A DNA stretch of 64,000 bases from Clarkia xantiana subsp. parviflora (GCA_036873135.1 JAPTYO010000004.1:36861105-36925104); one strand, 5' to 3'. Shown: positions 48,685 through 60,699, counted from the first letter of the stretch. Numbers and translations are program-made. Notes: generated from the letters alone by a model not told the origin.

Positions 48685-49334
48685 TGTTGGATATACGCCC
48701 AAGCTATTACAAATTGGACCCGATGATTGGGCCACTATCGATTATAATTCGAAACTTGGAAAACGGACACCCGGAGCCTAACACGTAGGCCCAAAAACAC
48801 CCTGAGTGGAAAGACCACTCGGGGGTAACCCAAACAAGGCATCCTTGCTCGGGTAGTCCGAGCAAGGGACTAGGGGTACGCACCCGGGTACTCCTTCCGT
48901 CCGGGCGAGTTCCCCTCTCCGGGACCCCTACCCTCGGGCCATTTACAACCACTTAGCCATATTAGGTTTATCTACGGTCGAACCGAGTTCAAACACACCA
49001 TACTTACGGTCAATGCCAACTTATATTACAAAACTGCCATAACCGGACCAGGAAATCACTGGAACCAGAGCGGTCCAATAGGAACTCTATAAATAGAGAC
49101 CTTCTCTCCTCATTTGATGGTAATTCATCACTCTCTCTCGAAGCTCATTACCTCTCTCTAAAGCTTATACTTACTTAAGCATCGGAGTGGGCTTACCGGG
49201 AACCCCTTCCCCGGTGCCCATTTGCAGGTATACGAGAAGAAGGAAGCCCACGGAGCATGGAAAACAAGAAGGAGAAGCCCAAGAAGCGGGAATACTAAAA
49301 GGAGAAGCCCACGAAGAAAACTCGTGTGCAAACA
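48685..49334 (+). mobile_element. 3' LTR of the Tat element
   Basis: It starts TGTTGGATATACGCCCAAGC and ends CGTGTGCAAACA, followed by the CATAA duplication. At 650 bp it is 49 bp shorter than the 5' LTR. The two neighbouring CCTGAGTGG/CCCCGAGTGG hairpins of the 5' LTR are replaced by one fused hairpin here (about 48800-48822). Confidence 0.92.
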
Positions 49335-49339
49335 CATAA

Positions 49340-49518
49340 TATCATCAATTTTCTAATAGCGTCATCGCGCTTCTCAAATTTTTATTCTTCCAAATAAATT
49401 GGACTTTGCATTCTTTTCATACATTATTTATTTGTAAGAGGCATTATCGTTCTTTATCGATATCATGATGATGCTAACAATTTAATCTATTTCGTAATCA
49501 AAATCAAGTGTTTCCATG
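49340..49518 (-). pseudogene. Continuation of decayed copia-1
   Basis: The sequence after the CATAA duplication continues the AT-rich decayed DNA interrupted at 37473. No motif can be read here, and the assignment rests on position. Confidence 0.4.
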
Positions 49519-50164
49519 TGTTATATTACGGGGAGTAATCACTACGGAATCTTAAACATGGTATGTGCTAGTAATATCAATTATGCAGCGGAAAGTTTAC
49601 ACATACCTCAAGAGTAACCGTAATCCAAGATCCTTGCTCGAGGGAGTTCACGATCCTCCGGTCGGAACCCGTAGAAGTTCTTGTGAAAGAAGCCATACGC
49701 GGTATAAGCTCCAAAGCAAAGCCTCTGATCGATTCTTGGCACAGGGATAGATCTCAGGAGATTTCGCTCGAAAGCAATTTGGCACACCTTCGGTGAGGTA
49801 CTTGGTGCGGCCGAACCTATGGTGTGGGGATGAGGTTTTTTCTCCTAAAAAATCTCTTGTGAGGGAATTATGATTAACCCTAAAATTTCTCTAACACCTC
49901 TTATTTATAGGAGGAGTAAAGTGGACAAAAATCCACTTTACCCCACCACAAATATTCGGCCGGCCTATGTATTTGGGGAGGCCCAATTTTGGGCCTCCCA
50001 TGTCAATTGGGATTTGGGTCTAGCCCAATTACCCAAGTTCATTAGGTAAACTATACATATTATGGGCTACCAATCACGGCGCCCATCACCATATGCTTAC
50101 AGCTACCACTCGCCGGAATGGGAGGGTGCCTGTTAATGTATTGTTGTCCGAATCCGCATCAACA
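49519..50164 (-). mobile_element. 3' LTR of a second Ty1/copia element (copia-2)
   Basis: On the minus strand the segment starts TGTTGATGCGGATTCGGAC and ends CCCCGTAATATAACA. The adjacent 50165-50180 reads CAATGGGGAGAAA on the minus strand, a polypurine tract. CTATAAATAAGAGG at about 49900 is a likely TATA region. The order polypurine tract then LTR fits the minus-strand pol just upstream. Confidence 0.7.
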
Positions 50165-51235
50165 TTTCTCCCCATTGATCTTCTCCATGCTTCTGAATAG
50201 TTCATACGAGGTTAGCCGTGCGACCGGCGGATACGACGAGCATCGTACTACTCATCTGTTATGAGTATTGTAGCGCCCGCGGAACGTTGATTCCCTTTTC
50301 TCTAATCAACCTGTTATAAACAACATTTATATATTGTACCGCGCTGTATCCTAGGTCAACTGATAATTATCCATTTGCCTAGTTTCCACTTAGGAACACT
50401 TCTCCAAGGCATCCGTACAAGTATTCACAGCCTTCAGCTAATATCCGGCTGGTGGCCACCTAGTGAATACAAGAATCAGTGAATTACAGGTGAACTTGAC
50501 CATCCCCATCGCTCATACCCTTAGTCAAACCCAACCGGTTTCCAAGACGTGATCACTGGACCTTTTTGTTCAGCACTACGCTCGTACGCCAGGAAGCGAG
50601 CATTGAGTCTGACCTTAGGTATGAGTTCTGATTCCATGAGAATACTTCGGTTGCCTCTTCATAAGGCTCCCGGGATCAATCACACGCTCGAGGTGAAGAA
50701 GTTTGCGCCCACTAGAATCACGAGGATTCCTTCCTAGCACAACCGAGCTGTGACCTCGTGGTCGAACGTGGCACGCGTAGTATGAAGCACGCGTTGATAG
50801 CATACCTGAACCTTTTGGGTTGACAGGAAAGGGATATGTCAATCATGCTATAAAAGATTCTCATCTGGCCCAGAATGTGGTTAAATGACGAATGAAGTTC
50901 ATCACGACGATATGCGAAACGAAGATCACGTCGAGTTACTTCGAAACTAGATAATCGTCTCGCTTAATTAGGTTTATCCCCCTGACTCTTAGCCAGTCTT
51001 GTTTGGTAGAGGCCTCCCTCCACCACAAGACGACCGCACATGTGTGACTAGGTAAGGCCCACATTCGACATAGTTTGGCAGATGATTGCGTCCTTCTACG
51101 ACTTACTTTATAGACCGTAAATCTGATGTAATCAAAACATTATGACGTCGATTGATCATAAACTCGGTTGCAATTCTTTCTCTTACAAAAGGTAACTTTC
51201 TAATATCAAAATGTTATCACAGATACATGCCATTT
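50165..51235 (-). other. copia-2 region between RNase H and 3' LTR
   Basis: About 1 kb of sequence with only short frames. It is longer than usual for a copia 3' untranslated region. I recognise no domain. Confidence 0.5.
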
Positions 51236-52740
51236 CTAAACCCTACCCAATCCAAGCAGATTTACATGCTTTTCGAATATCTCCCTGCGTAGTGGCTTAG
51301 TTAATGGGTCCACAATCATATTATTAGTGGACAAGTATTCCATAGTGATTATATTGTCTTCTACCATAGATTTAGCATAAAAGTATTTTACATCAATGTG
51401 TTTGGTCCTACTTTGGTACTTCATATTCTTAACTGCCGCAATGGCTGCCTGACTGTCAGAGAACACTTTCACAGGTTTACTCTCGACGTCACTATTAAGC
51501 AGCGCAATAAGAAGCATTTTCATCCAGACTGCTTCCTATGCATTCTTAGAGAGAGCTACGAATTCCGATTCCATCGTTGACAGCGCGACACAGGTTTGCT
51601 TCTTGCTCGTCCATTAAATGGCGACTTTAGCAAGGAGGGACACTCCCCCTGTGGTGGACTTACGATCATCCGGATCGCCACCATGGTCGGCGTCAGTGTA
51701 ACCGGTCAATTCTAACTTCCCGCCCTCATAGCATAGAACATAGTCGGCAGTACCTTTCAGATATCGACTTATTCGTTTTACAGCCTTTAATGTTGTTAGC
51801 CAGGATCTGATTGGAAACGTGCTACTAGGCCCACGGCATAACAGATATCCGGACGGGTGCATTGCATGACGTACATCAAAATATCAACCATGCTTAAATA
51901 TTCTGCACCCTTCATTTGTTTGCGCTCTGCCAGGTTCTTGGGGCCGTCACGTTTTGACAGTGCATACCCAAATACCACCGGCGTATCCACAGGTTTGACA
52001 TCCTGTAATTTGAACTTCTTCAACAACTTGTTGATATAGGCTTCTTGAGACAGACACAATTTCCGGGTAGCCCGATCTCTAGCAATTTTAATGCCTAAGA
52101 TATACGTGGCCTCTCCCATGTCTTTCATCTCAAATACAGATGCTAACTAGGACTTTGACTTATTCATGAAACTCATGTCGTTTGCAGCAATGAGTATGTC
52201 GTCCACGTATAAGGTTAAAATGGTATATTTGGACCCAGAGGTCTTATAATAAACGCACGGATCTTCGTGAAAATTCACGAATCCGTTTCCTATGATTTTC
52301 TCGTGGAATCTGCGGTACCATTGACGAGACGAATGTTTAAGACCGTAGATGGACCTTTTGGAGTTTACAAACTTTACGTTTGTTACCAGGAGGAATGAAA
52401 CCCTCCGGTTGCTCCATGTAGATATCTTTCTCCAGGTTTCCATGGAGGAATGCGGTCCTAACATCCATTTGGTGCAGCTCGGGATCGAGACATGCTACCA
52501 GGCCCATTAATGGCCCTAACCGTGGTTTCACACTCACTCAGTGAGTTTCTCTTATCAAAGTCCACTCCGTGAATTGGGTAAGTCCTTTCGCAATAAGTCG
52601 GGTTGTTCGACCTTTTTCCATCAGTGGTGAGCCTTACTTCAGGGCTCACCTTATCCTTGCGCTCATGTGGTTAGCAGGTTAATCAACTATAGACTATAAT
52701 GGCTTTCATTTAGGCGATCTCTCTCATTTATTATTTTTCC
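51236..52740 (-). pseudogene. Ty1/copia RT-RNase H region, disrupted
   Basis: Minus-strand frames give, in order, an RT start (GVDFDK), QMDVRTAFLHGNLEKDIYMEQ, SIYGLKHSSRQWY, LTLYVDDILIAANDM, MGEATYILGIKIARDR, then RNase H (DADHGGDPDDRKSTTGG, FSDSQAAIAAVKN, TKHIDVKYFY) and the C-terminus DPLTKPL. The frame shifts or stops near 52464, 52140, 51796 and 51600, so the copy is inactive. Domain order and the YVDD motif fit the copia superfamily. Confidence 0.9.
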
Positions 52741-54541
52741 TCCATTTCTCCACTTGAGGTCTTTCCAATGCTTGTCAACAGTTTTATACCTTACTTAAAA
52801 GGATACTTGTATTTGACTCCCGTCTAGGCATTGCGAGTCCCATTTATTAGTCTGATCTTTTCTCCCACTTGGAATAATGCTTCTTATCGTAGCATCATTT
52901 CTATTGGGATTGATCCTCCCATTCGGAACAATGCTTCTTATCAGAGCATTGTATCTATTGGGAACAAGAGCAGTGTTAGGACCTTGACTTGCAACTTTCC
53001 TATGACAACCTCTTGGTCTCGGGGTTTTACTTCCGAGATGCATTCCTTGATCACTAGGATCTGGAACCAAGTATGGTTGGTTCACTCCCACTGGAAACAG
53101 TGGGTAATTTGGGTAGTTGTGTCATTCATGGTTTAGCTATATGACCATCAGGTTCAATTTGATTCGTCTCAACAGCAACAGTGTTTACGTGTGATAGGGT
53201 TTATTCCTCACACTGGATTTACTATGAAAATGTTCCTATTCTCATTTACCACGTCATTCACTTGAGTTGCTGGTTCAAATCTCTCTAACTCGAATTAAAT
53301 GGGACCTGATTGTCATTGTTATTCTGCTTCGTTTTGATCACGACTTCGTTGATTGAAACTGTTCGTGCATTTGGAAAATTCGCCCTCTTAGTGATGTAAC
53401 GTCTCATGTTCGACCTCGACACCATTTTATAATCAAGCTGTAAACATGTATTTTCTAAGAGTAACGGGCATACTGTTGTCCTAAATACGTATTTATTGCT
53501 CAAATTAATGTCGCATGGTGATATGATTTAACTCATTATCACATTTCAGCTACAATGGCGACGTACCTTACCGATATCCATGGAACACAGTGTTACATTT
53601 ATGTGAATCATCTTTCATCATCCATAGGGAACCTTTGATAGATTGACTCCAACATTATAAAAACTGTGCTTCATGAAGTGTGTCTTTTTAACTTGAATGC
53701 CTAGCCTGACTTATCGTTCAAGGCTTATGGAAGGAAAATCGTTTAACCGACTTCATCCTTCTTCGTTTGCTAACTTATTTCAGCGATTTTTATCCCATCT
53801 CTGAACTGAGCGTTTTAGGTTTTCACCTTATGCTTCAGCTGATACTTTTACAAGGTCGTGGTAGCTTTCGAAGCCTCTACCGATGTAAACGTTATCAATA
53901 AGTTGTTTCCGAGGGAATGCAAACGAAAATTCAGCACATCATTATTCAAACACTTCATTGTTAAATTCATTTTATGAAAACGATGAGTTCCGTTTATCGA
54001 GGTCCACTTGCGCAAGGCGCAATTTACTATGGGGTTTAAACTCTTGGTTAAATCGTTTCATTTCTGAATTTAATTCAATTTAATCCAACCGGTTTCAAAC
54101 ATGATCATCATTACAATTTATTTCATTCAATGGAGTAATAAATAAAGAGTTTTAATCGGTTAATTCTCAGAACGACGCAATCAATGGATTTAATGGCATA
54201 TTGAAGTTACTCAAATGTGTGATTAAGATGCATGGAGTTGTTTGATTTTGGCCATGTTCAATAGCCTTGTTGTTTATGTTTTCTTGTTTTTTCGGATCGA
54301 TCTCGTTTCTAACCGAGTCGATTAATCTTGATAAGTAGAACTCATTTCAAATTGAATGGTAACTAATTTATTCAAAAATTTTGAAATATCAATAACCAAA
54401 ATTCAAACATAAAATCGAACAGTATGAGAAATAACCACAATGGCAAAATCTAGATCATCCACGAAGCTGTTAAAACATAAGGTAGAACAATGATAGGAAC
54501 TTAAACGAGACAATTTAATGTACTTTTATCACTGGCTTTCA
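52741..54541 (-). pseudogene. Decayed protease/integrase part of copia-2
   Basis: This stretch lies between gag and RT, where protease and integrase should be. Only short frames remain, and tandem-like phrases (GGGAACAATGCTTCTTATC variants at 52870-52960) occur. No catalytic motif could be read with confidence. Confidence 0.4.
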
Positions 54542-55177
54542 TCACACTGGATTATCGTTTGAGGACCAATAAGTTGATCCCAATTCCTCTGCATCTTCCT
54601 TTGATCTCTTGCGGTGAAGTGCAGAGGCACCCTCTGGTTGATTCTGTTTGCTATAAACAAACAGGGCCAAGATGAATTTGATTGATTCAATCAAGTAACC
54701 AAGTTTGTTGTCGTCAGCCAACCATGATAGAGGGTACATTTGCGCAATACTGAGTATCTTTCTCCAATTTGATCTCTCGTTCGTGATATCTGATGTGGGT
54801 ATAACACCTGCATCTTGAGAAATAAGGGCAACATACTCAAATAGCACTCCTCTGGCTTCAGCTGCTCTACCTCCACAGAAGCGGAGTCTAATGGCGCACC
54901 AAAGTTGAAGAGCACTAAGGTTGAGTTTGAAGTCCTCTGCAACCTCTCTGTCCAAGGTTGCCAGTATCACTTCGCAAGCTCTCCGATCCATAAAGCTCCT
55001 TAACTTGTTAGGGTACGTAAGGACACCTTTTTCATTCACCAATGGTCTCCCTCTGTTCACGTCAATACACTTATGTATATTTTCAGCGACAAGGTGTTCT
55101 CTTACATATTCACTCTACGCATCATAATCCATGCCATCCAGATTGCGAGGTTTGTAGAAAGGAACCGATCCAGCCAT
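54542..55177 (-). pseudogene. copia-2 gag with one in-frame stop
   Basis: The minus-strand ATG at 55175-55177 begins MAGSVPFYKPRNLDGMDYDA, then a TAG stop (55115-55117). The frame continues through DRRACEVILATLDREVAEDF and LSALQLWCAIRLRFCGG, typical of the plant copia gag helical region (UBN2-like), to a stop near 54542. A zinc knuckle is not seen. Apart from the stop it is well preserved. Confidence 0.72.
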
Positions 55178-56543
55178 GAAAACTAAAACTTTGATAATCA
55201 TGCAAAAGTTAGGTAGACAATAACATTTTGAGAAAGAATTGCATACATCAGATATCTATTAAGATGGAATCCGACAGATAATGATTCATCTGTCATCTAA
55301 ACCAACCGACCACCAGTAAACCAATAGAAGATGGTTGTGAAAGAGTTCACATTATCGTCGTCTTCTATCTAATAGATCAGTCTCTTAAAACGGTTTTAAT
55401 CGCAAATTACCGGAACGGGGATTTTAAAATAAGCATACCCGATCTTGGCTTTCCCAGTGCCCTTTTGTTTTGGAAAATCATTCCGATGAATTCACTCATG
55501 CATAGATAATTCTACTATCCGTGTAAATTATCATATGACAGTAACATTCATCACATGCACCACACACATGCTTACTCGTCATACGTCTAATGTTCCAAGG
55601 AACTCATGCTTGCATTCATAATTCTACTTACAAGTAAAGTATCAAATGTAACTTCATCCTCAACATTCTAGCATACGTGTTAAACATGTAACATTCACAT
55701 CAATCATACATATTTGGCGACTGGTTTTCGGTTTTAAAATAATTTTAAACATTAGGGGCTGATTTGCAATTCATGCTTATATTCAATTACGCAAGCTTCT
55801 AGACATGAATCCTAGGCATTTACAACCATCACAACATGTTTATCCTAGTGCGCATTTCATATATTTAACCAGGGCTCCGCCCACAACATGCAATTTCCAG
55901 CTAGCTTGACTATGTCAAGACAACAGTTCTAATCATGTATAAATATATTTGAATAATAAACAATTGCAATTCAGCCCTCTAATTAATCCAGTCCAAAAAA
56001 CATGTATCTCCGAGATCCATCCCCATAATCGAAACAAGACATAAAGGTTAGCAACCCTATGAGCACTGTGTAGTCCATTTCGAGGTTCAAAAACATTTGG
56101 ATTTTAAAACTTGACCTCCATATTTTAATTGACTTGATTTCGGTTTAAAAAACATTGTTCGGTTCAGTCAATTTCAGTCCGGTTCGGTCTGGAAATTCTG
56201 GTTTGGTTCGGTCTGGCAAAATTCGGTTCGGTTCGGTTTTTAATTTTAGAATCTGGTTCGGTTCGAACCGGTCCAAGAAAATAGGGTTTGGTTCACTCAA
56301 AACCATTTCGGTTTGATCCACTTAATTACCCCGGTCCGACCCGACCCGAATAGGTCGAACTGATTGAGAAAACTCGGTTCGATTTAAATTCATCCCGGTT
56401 TAACATATTGGACCGGCCCAATTATTAAAATTTTGAAGGTTGGGCCGAAATGTTTACTTGTGGCCCAAGTAGGGTTTTAAAGTTAAAAAATATTTAACTT
56501 AGCACACCAAGTAACATTAATTATATAAAATAATTTCCAATGT

Positions 56544-56590
<47 letters not shown>

Positions 56591-56667
56591 CGGCACTAAT
56601 TAAATATATATATATTTATTGTCAAGATTCTATCTATAAGACAAAATCAATCAACAATATATATATG
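55178..56667. other. AT-rich region with GGTTCGG repeats and (AT)n
   Basis: No 5' LTR for copia-2 is found here. The stretch 56155-56345 repeats TTCGGTTCGGTTTT-type motifs, and 56548-56587 is an (AT)n run. No gene was recognised. Confidence 0.5.
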
Positions 56668-58485
56668 TCGGACCTAAAATCAGACCTATGGCGAATTACG
56701 TTTTGAAAACGAGGAATTTTGAAAAGAGTCGCCACTAGTTAATTAAGGCTAACTAGAATCCTAAATTACCTAGGTAAATAACGAATTTAATTCCTAGGTA
56801 TAAAATCGGTCTACGATTCGAAACTCGAGTTCGGGGGTTCTATTACGAATTTAAAACACATGGAATTAATCTCGCCCTTTCGGTACTCTATTCACAAATT
56901 GCCACTATCTTAATAAATATATTCAATTGTCACTATTCTAATAGATATGCATGAAAATAATTCATTATGTATAAATAAACTTTTTTATTAAGGAAACCTA
57001 ATTAATAAGTTGGATAATAAACAAACTATATCTACATATGATTAAATTAGTTAAAACTGATCACCACACAAACACACAAACAAAGAAAATTAATGTAATT
57101 ATTACATAATATTGTCAACTAGTGTATAATAACGAAGAACAGAGTTGAAATACTGACCTGCAATAGTCAGATCCAGAGGGTAGTGCAATTGGTAATGGCA
57201 ACGACGACTAGGATTTGGAAAGATCGGGGGCAGTGAAGGGTGGATGGAGCTCGAGGGGAACGAAACGAGGAGCGACTGGTGAGACAGCAGCTACTTAGCT
57301 CAACGGCAGCAAGGATGGTCATGGGGGAAGGTTCAGTGTCGGGTGAAAGGCGATTGGAGATTCAGTGGTTTGGAGGTCGATGATTACTGGACCTGGTCGG
57401 AGGGGATGGTGAGCGTCAGTGGTGGAGATGGGGTAGCCACCGGTCGGGTCAGCGACGCGAGGGCAGAGCTGGGGAAACCGGGTCCAAAGCGACAACAGCG
57501 GGCGGAGGTCTGGTTGAACGTTTATGGCGGCTCCGATCGTGGTCGGTCGTGGATGGTGGCAGTTACGGTGAGAGGAGTGATGATGGAGCGGACAAAGTCG
57601 ATGATGGAGTGAATCGTAGGATGGCCGGAGCTGACTGGGCGAGACGACGAGCTAAGTCGGGAGGAGGTCCGCCTGGTCACTAATCAACGTCAGAGGCTTA
57701 GATGCAAGCGGATGTAGTCGACGATGAAGTGCTGTTGCTTTCGGAGGAAGAAGACGATGATGATGATCCTTATCTTCTACATTAACATTAATATAATATA
57801 CACACAACAATCACTCGGTGAATGCAAATCTAGCTATACAAAACAAGTTAAATTAAAGCAAATTGAATGAGCAAAGAAAAGTAAACTGCTTCAAGTTTGG
57901 ATGTAGAATTTCTGCCGTCTTTATTATTTCTTCTTTTTATTTTTTTTCCCCTTTACATCAATTGAACACCCATATATATACTAAACTATATAACTATAAC
58001 TAGGGTTTACACTTAATTAGGAAAATCAAATCCTACCGATTTATTCTCTAAATATTCTAATTTAAAAATAAAAAACTAATTATTATATATATATATATTT
58101 AAAAATTCCGAAAATATTAAATAAATTCGAAATAATTTAAAATATATTTTATAATAATTTCCCTAATGTGCCCTTGAGCATTTTTGGAGACTTTGTGGCT
58201 TGACGTGTCCGGAATTTGACGTATCATGTGTAACGTCGTTACGTCCGGGTCAAAATCGAGTGTTTACAGTTTGCCCCTCTTTGGACGAACTCCCGTAGAA
58301 CGTGTTCGAAGGAGTTTGTCCAAAGACGAGGAAACACTGATTTTGACCAGAAAATATATTCTCTTCCAATTCTTCAAAGTCTTCAAGGTGGCTTGTATGC
58401 TTATTCTGGTGCGGATATATAAAACCTCTGTCGGCAGGACGCCTGTTGGCGGTGCCTCCGTTGGCGGTGCAGGAAGTAAAGACCT

Positions 58486-59160
58486 CAATCGACGATGCCT
58501 CCAGTGGCGTGCGACAAGGAAAAACCTCTAGTGGCGGTGCGGAAAGTAAAGCCTCCAGTGGCGTGCGGGAAAGTAAAGCCTCCAGTGGCGTGCGGGAAAG
58601 TAAAGCCTCCAGTGGCGTGCGGAAAATTAAAGCCTCCAGTGGCGTGCGGGAAAGTAAAGCCTCCAGTGGCGTGCGGGAAAGTAAAGCCTCCAGTGGCGTG
58701 CGGGAAAGTAAAACCTCCAGTGGCGTGCGGAAAAGTAAAGCCTCCAGTGGCGTGCAGAAAAGTAAAGCCTCCAGTGGCGTGCGGAAAAGTAAAGCCTCCA
58801 GTGGCGTGCGGAAAAGTAAAGCCTCCAGTGGCGTGCAGAAAATAAAAACCTCGATCGACGATGCCTCCAGTGGCGTGCGACAAGGAAAAGCCTCCAGTGG
58901 CGTACAGTAAAGTAAAAACCTCGATCGACGATGCCTCCAGTGGCGTGCGACAAGGAAAAGCCTCTAGTGGCGGTGCAGAAAGTAAAGCCTCATATGTCTG
59001 AGAAATGCCTCTAGTGGCGTCTGATGGAGAAGAGCCTCTAGTGGCGTGTGTCGGAGAAATGCCTCTAGTGGCATCCGTTTGGAGAAGAGCCTCTAGTGGC
59101 ATATGTCGGAGAAATGCCTCTAGTGGCGTCCGTTGGATAAGGGCCTCGAGTGGTTTGACG
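58486..59160. repeat. 27-bp minisatellite, then longer-period relatives
   Basis: About 18 units of AAGCCTCCAGTGGCGTGCGG plus GAAAGTA (27 bp) occupy 58486-58990; degenerate dimers containing GCCTCTAGTGGCGT follow to 59160. Because 27 is a multiple of three and the unit has no stop in several frames, long frames exist on both strands. These are by-products of the repeat and not evidence of a protein. Confidence 0.9.
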
Positions 59161-59278
59161 ACTTGAATGCATGTCCCTAATTTTTGCCTAAACTGCGCAT
59201 GACGCGACAACTTAGCGGGATCTTTTTCTTTATTTTTCTTTCTTTTTTTATTTTTTAATCTCTCATATTCTCTCCTTT

Positions 59279-59400
59279 TGCCACGGTCAAAATTTGGACC
59301 GTGCCCCTCGGTTTTTTTGCATGGATTGCCCCTTGGGGTTTTCATTCTATCGGGATTCTATTTTCTCTCATTTTGCCATGATTGCAATTTCTGAATTTGC
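59279..59400 (+). repeat. Hairpin pair with TTTTGCC...GCCCCTC frame
   Basis: At 59277-59308 CACGGTC pairs with GACCGTG, and at 59370-59413 CATGAT pairs with ATCATG. Both are set between TTTTGC and GCCCCTC. The same setting with CATGATT:AATCATG appears at about 60808-60843. Confidence 0.7.
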
Positions 59401-59480
59401 TATCATGCCCCTCATTTCCTAATTTTGCCTAGGCTGCCCTTTCGGGTTTTCAACCTAACGGAAGCGCTCTTTTTTTTGGT

Positions 59481-60678
59481 AGCCGATTAAACGGTGGCTG
59501 TGACCCGTACTTTATTTCCCGTCTCGATGCGAGAGTATTTGTAGCCATGAGGGTGGCGCTGTGACCTTTTCCTCACCATCTTCAATGTCGCGGGTGCTCT
59601 TTTGATTTGTAGCCATTTGGAGGGTGGCTATGGCCCTTTCATTTATTTCCATCGTCGATGTTCCTGGAGTGCTCTTTCGATTTGTAGCCGTTTTAAGGGT
59701 GGCTGTGGCCCTTTCAAATGATTTCCCGGTCTCACAAGATTCACGAGAATACTCTTTATATGTAGTCATTTTGAGGGTGGCTATGGCCCTTTCAACAATC
59801 TCCCATCTTCTCGGGATTCAGGGAACACTCTTTGTAGGTAGCCATTTTAGGGGTGGCTGTGGCCCTTTCACTCATTTCCCGCCTTCAATATTGCGAGAGT
59901 GCTTTTGATTTGTAGCCGTTTTAGGGACGACTGTGGCCCTTTATGTTGTAGTCGTTTTAGGGACGACTGTGGCCCTTTTTTTTTTTCCGCCCTTACAAGA
60001 TTCGCGGGGTTGCTCTTTTATCTGTAGCCATTTGGAGGGTGGCTGTGGCCCTTTATTTTGTAGTCGTTTTTAGGGACGACTGTGGCCCTTTTATTTTCCC
60101 GCCCTCACAGGATTCACGGGTCACTTTTTTTATCTGTAGCCGTTTGGAGGGTGGCTGTGGCCCTTTATTTTGTAGTCGTTTTAGGGACGACTGTGGCCCT
60201 TTATTTTCCCGCCCTCACAAGATTCGCGGGGTCACTCTTTTATCTTTAGCCGTTTGGAGGGTGGCTGTGGCCCTTTCACTTATTCTCCGCTTTTGATGTT
60301 GTGGGAGCGCTCCTTATCTGTAACCATTTGAAGGGTGGTTGTGGCCCTTTCAAAAATTCTCCCGCCCTCTCAGGGTTTGCGGGGATCGCTCTTTATATGT
60401 AGTCATTTGAAGGGTGACTGTGGCCCTTTTCATCCCGCTTTTGATGTTGCAGGAGCTCTTTGTAGCCGTTTTAAGGGTGGCTGTGGCCCTTTGAATTGAT
60501 TTCCCAGCCTCACTAGATTCATGGGAATACTCTTTATGTAGTCATTTGAAGGGTGACTGTGGCCCTTTTTATTCGTAGTTGATTTAGGGACAACTGTGAC
60601 CCTTTTATTTCTTCACTGCTCTCGTAATATTAGCACAAACACTCTCTTCATTTTTCTGTAGCCGATTAAAGGGCGGCT
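59481..60678 (+). repeat. Array of 18 covarying 19-nt hairpins
   Basis: Each unit is a 5-nt arm, a 9-nt (once 10-nt) loop ending near AGGG, a complementary 5-nt arm, then GTGGCCCTTT or a close variant. Starts are 59481, 59611, 59686, 59764, 59840, 59914, 59950, 60026, 60062, 60138, 60174, 60248, 60322, 60401, 60464, 60540, 60577 and 60660. Eleven stems are fully Watson-Crick, six contain one G-T pair, and one (59914) has a C-A mismatch. Between hairpins lie TTTCCCGCCCTCACAAGATT-type spacers. Spacing is about 37 or 75 bp. Confidence 0.9.
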
Positions 60679-60699
60679 GTGACCCTAAAGAAAACTGAG

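Larger units (their letters stand above)
37474..49334 (+). mobile_element. Tat-lineage Ty3/gypsy retrotransposon, full length but defective
   Basis: LTRs at 37474-38172 and 48685-49334 enclose gag remnant, protease, RT, RNase H, a second RNase H and integrase, in gypsy order. The 5-bp target duplication CATAA lies at 37469-37473 and 49335-49339. The second RNase H (MYTDGS.NQEGAGA) between RT-RNase H and integrase is typical of the Tat lineage. The element was inserted into copia-1. The coding region is broken by stops, lacks most of gag, and carries a 2.4-kb tandem duplication; two satellite-like arrays lie downstream of integrase. Confidence 0.92.

Noticed and set aside
52831..53136. Plus-strand frame of 101 codons in the copia-2 interior
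   Set aside because: It is antisense to the copia-2 element in a decayed, repeat-bearing stretch, and no domain is seen.
57343..57612. GC-rich frame of 89 codons at the start of the presumed giant LTR
   Set aside because: Gly/Val/Arg-rich low-complexity translation without a recognisable domain; probably GC-rich leader sequence.
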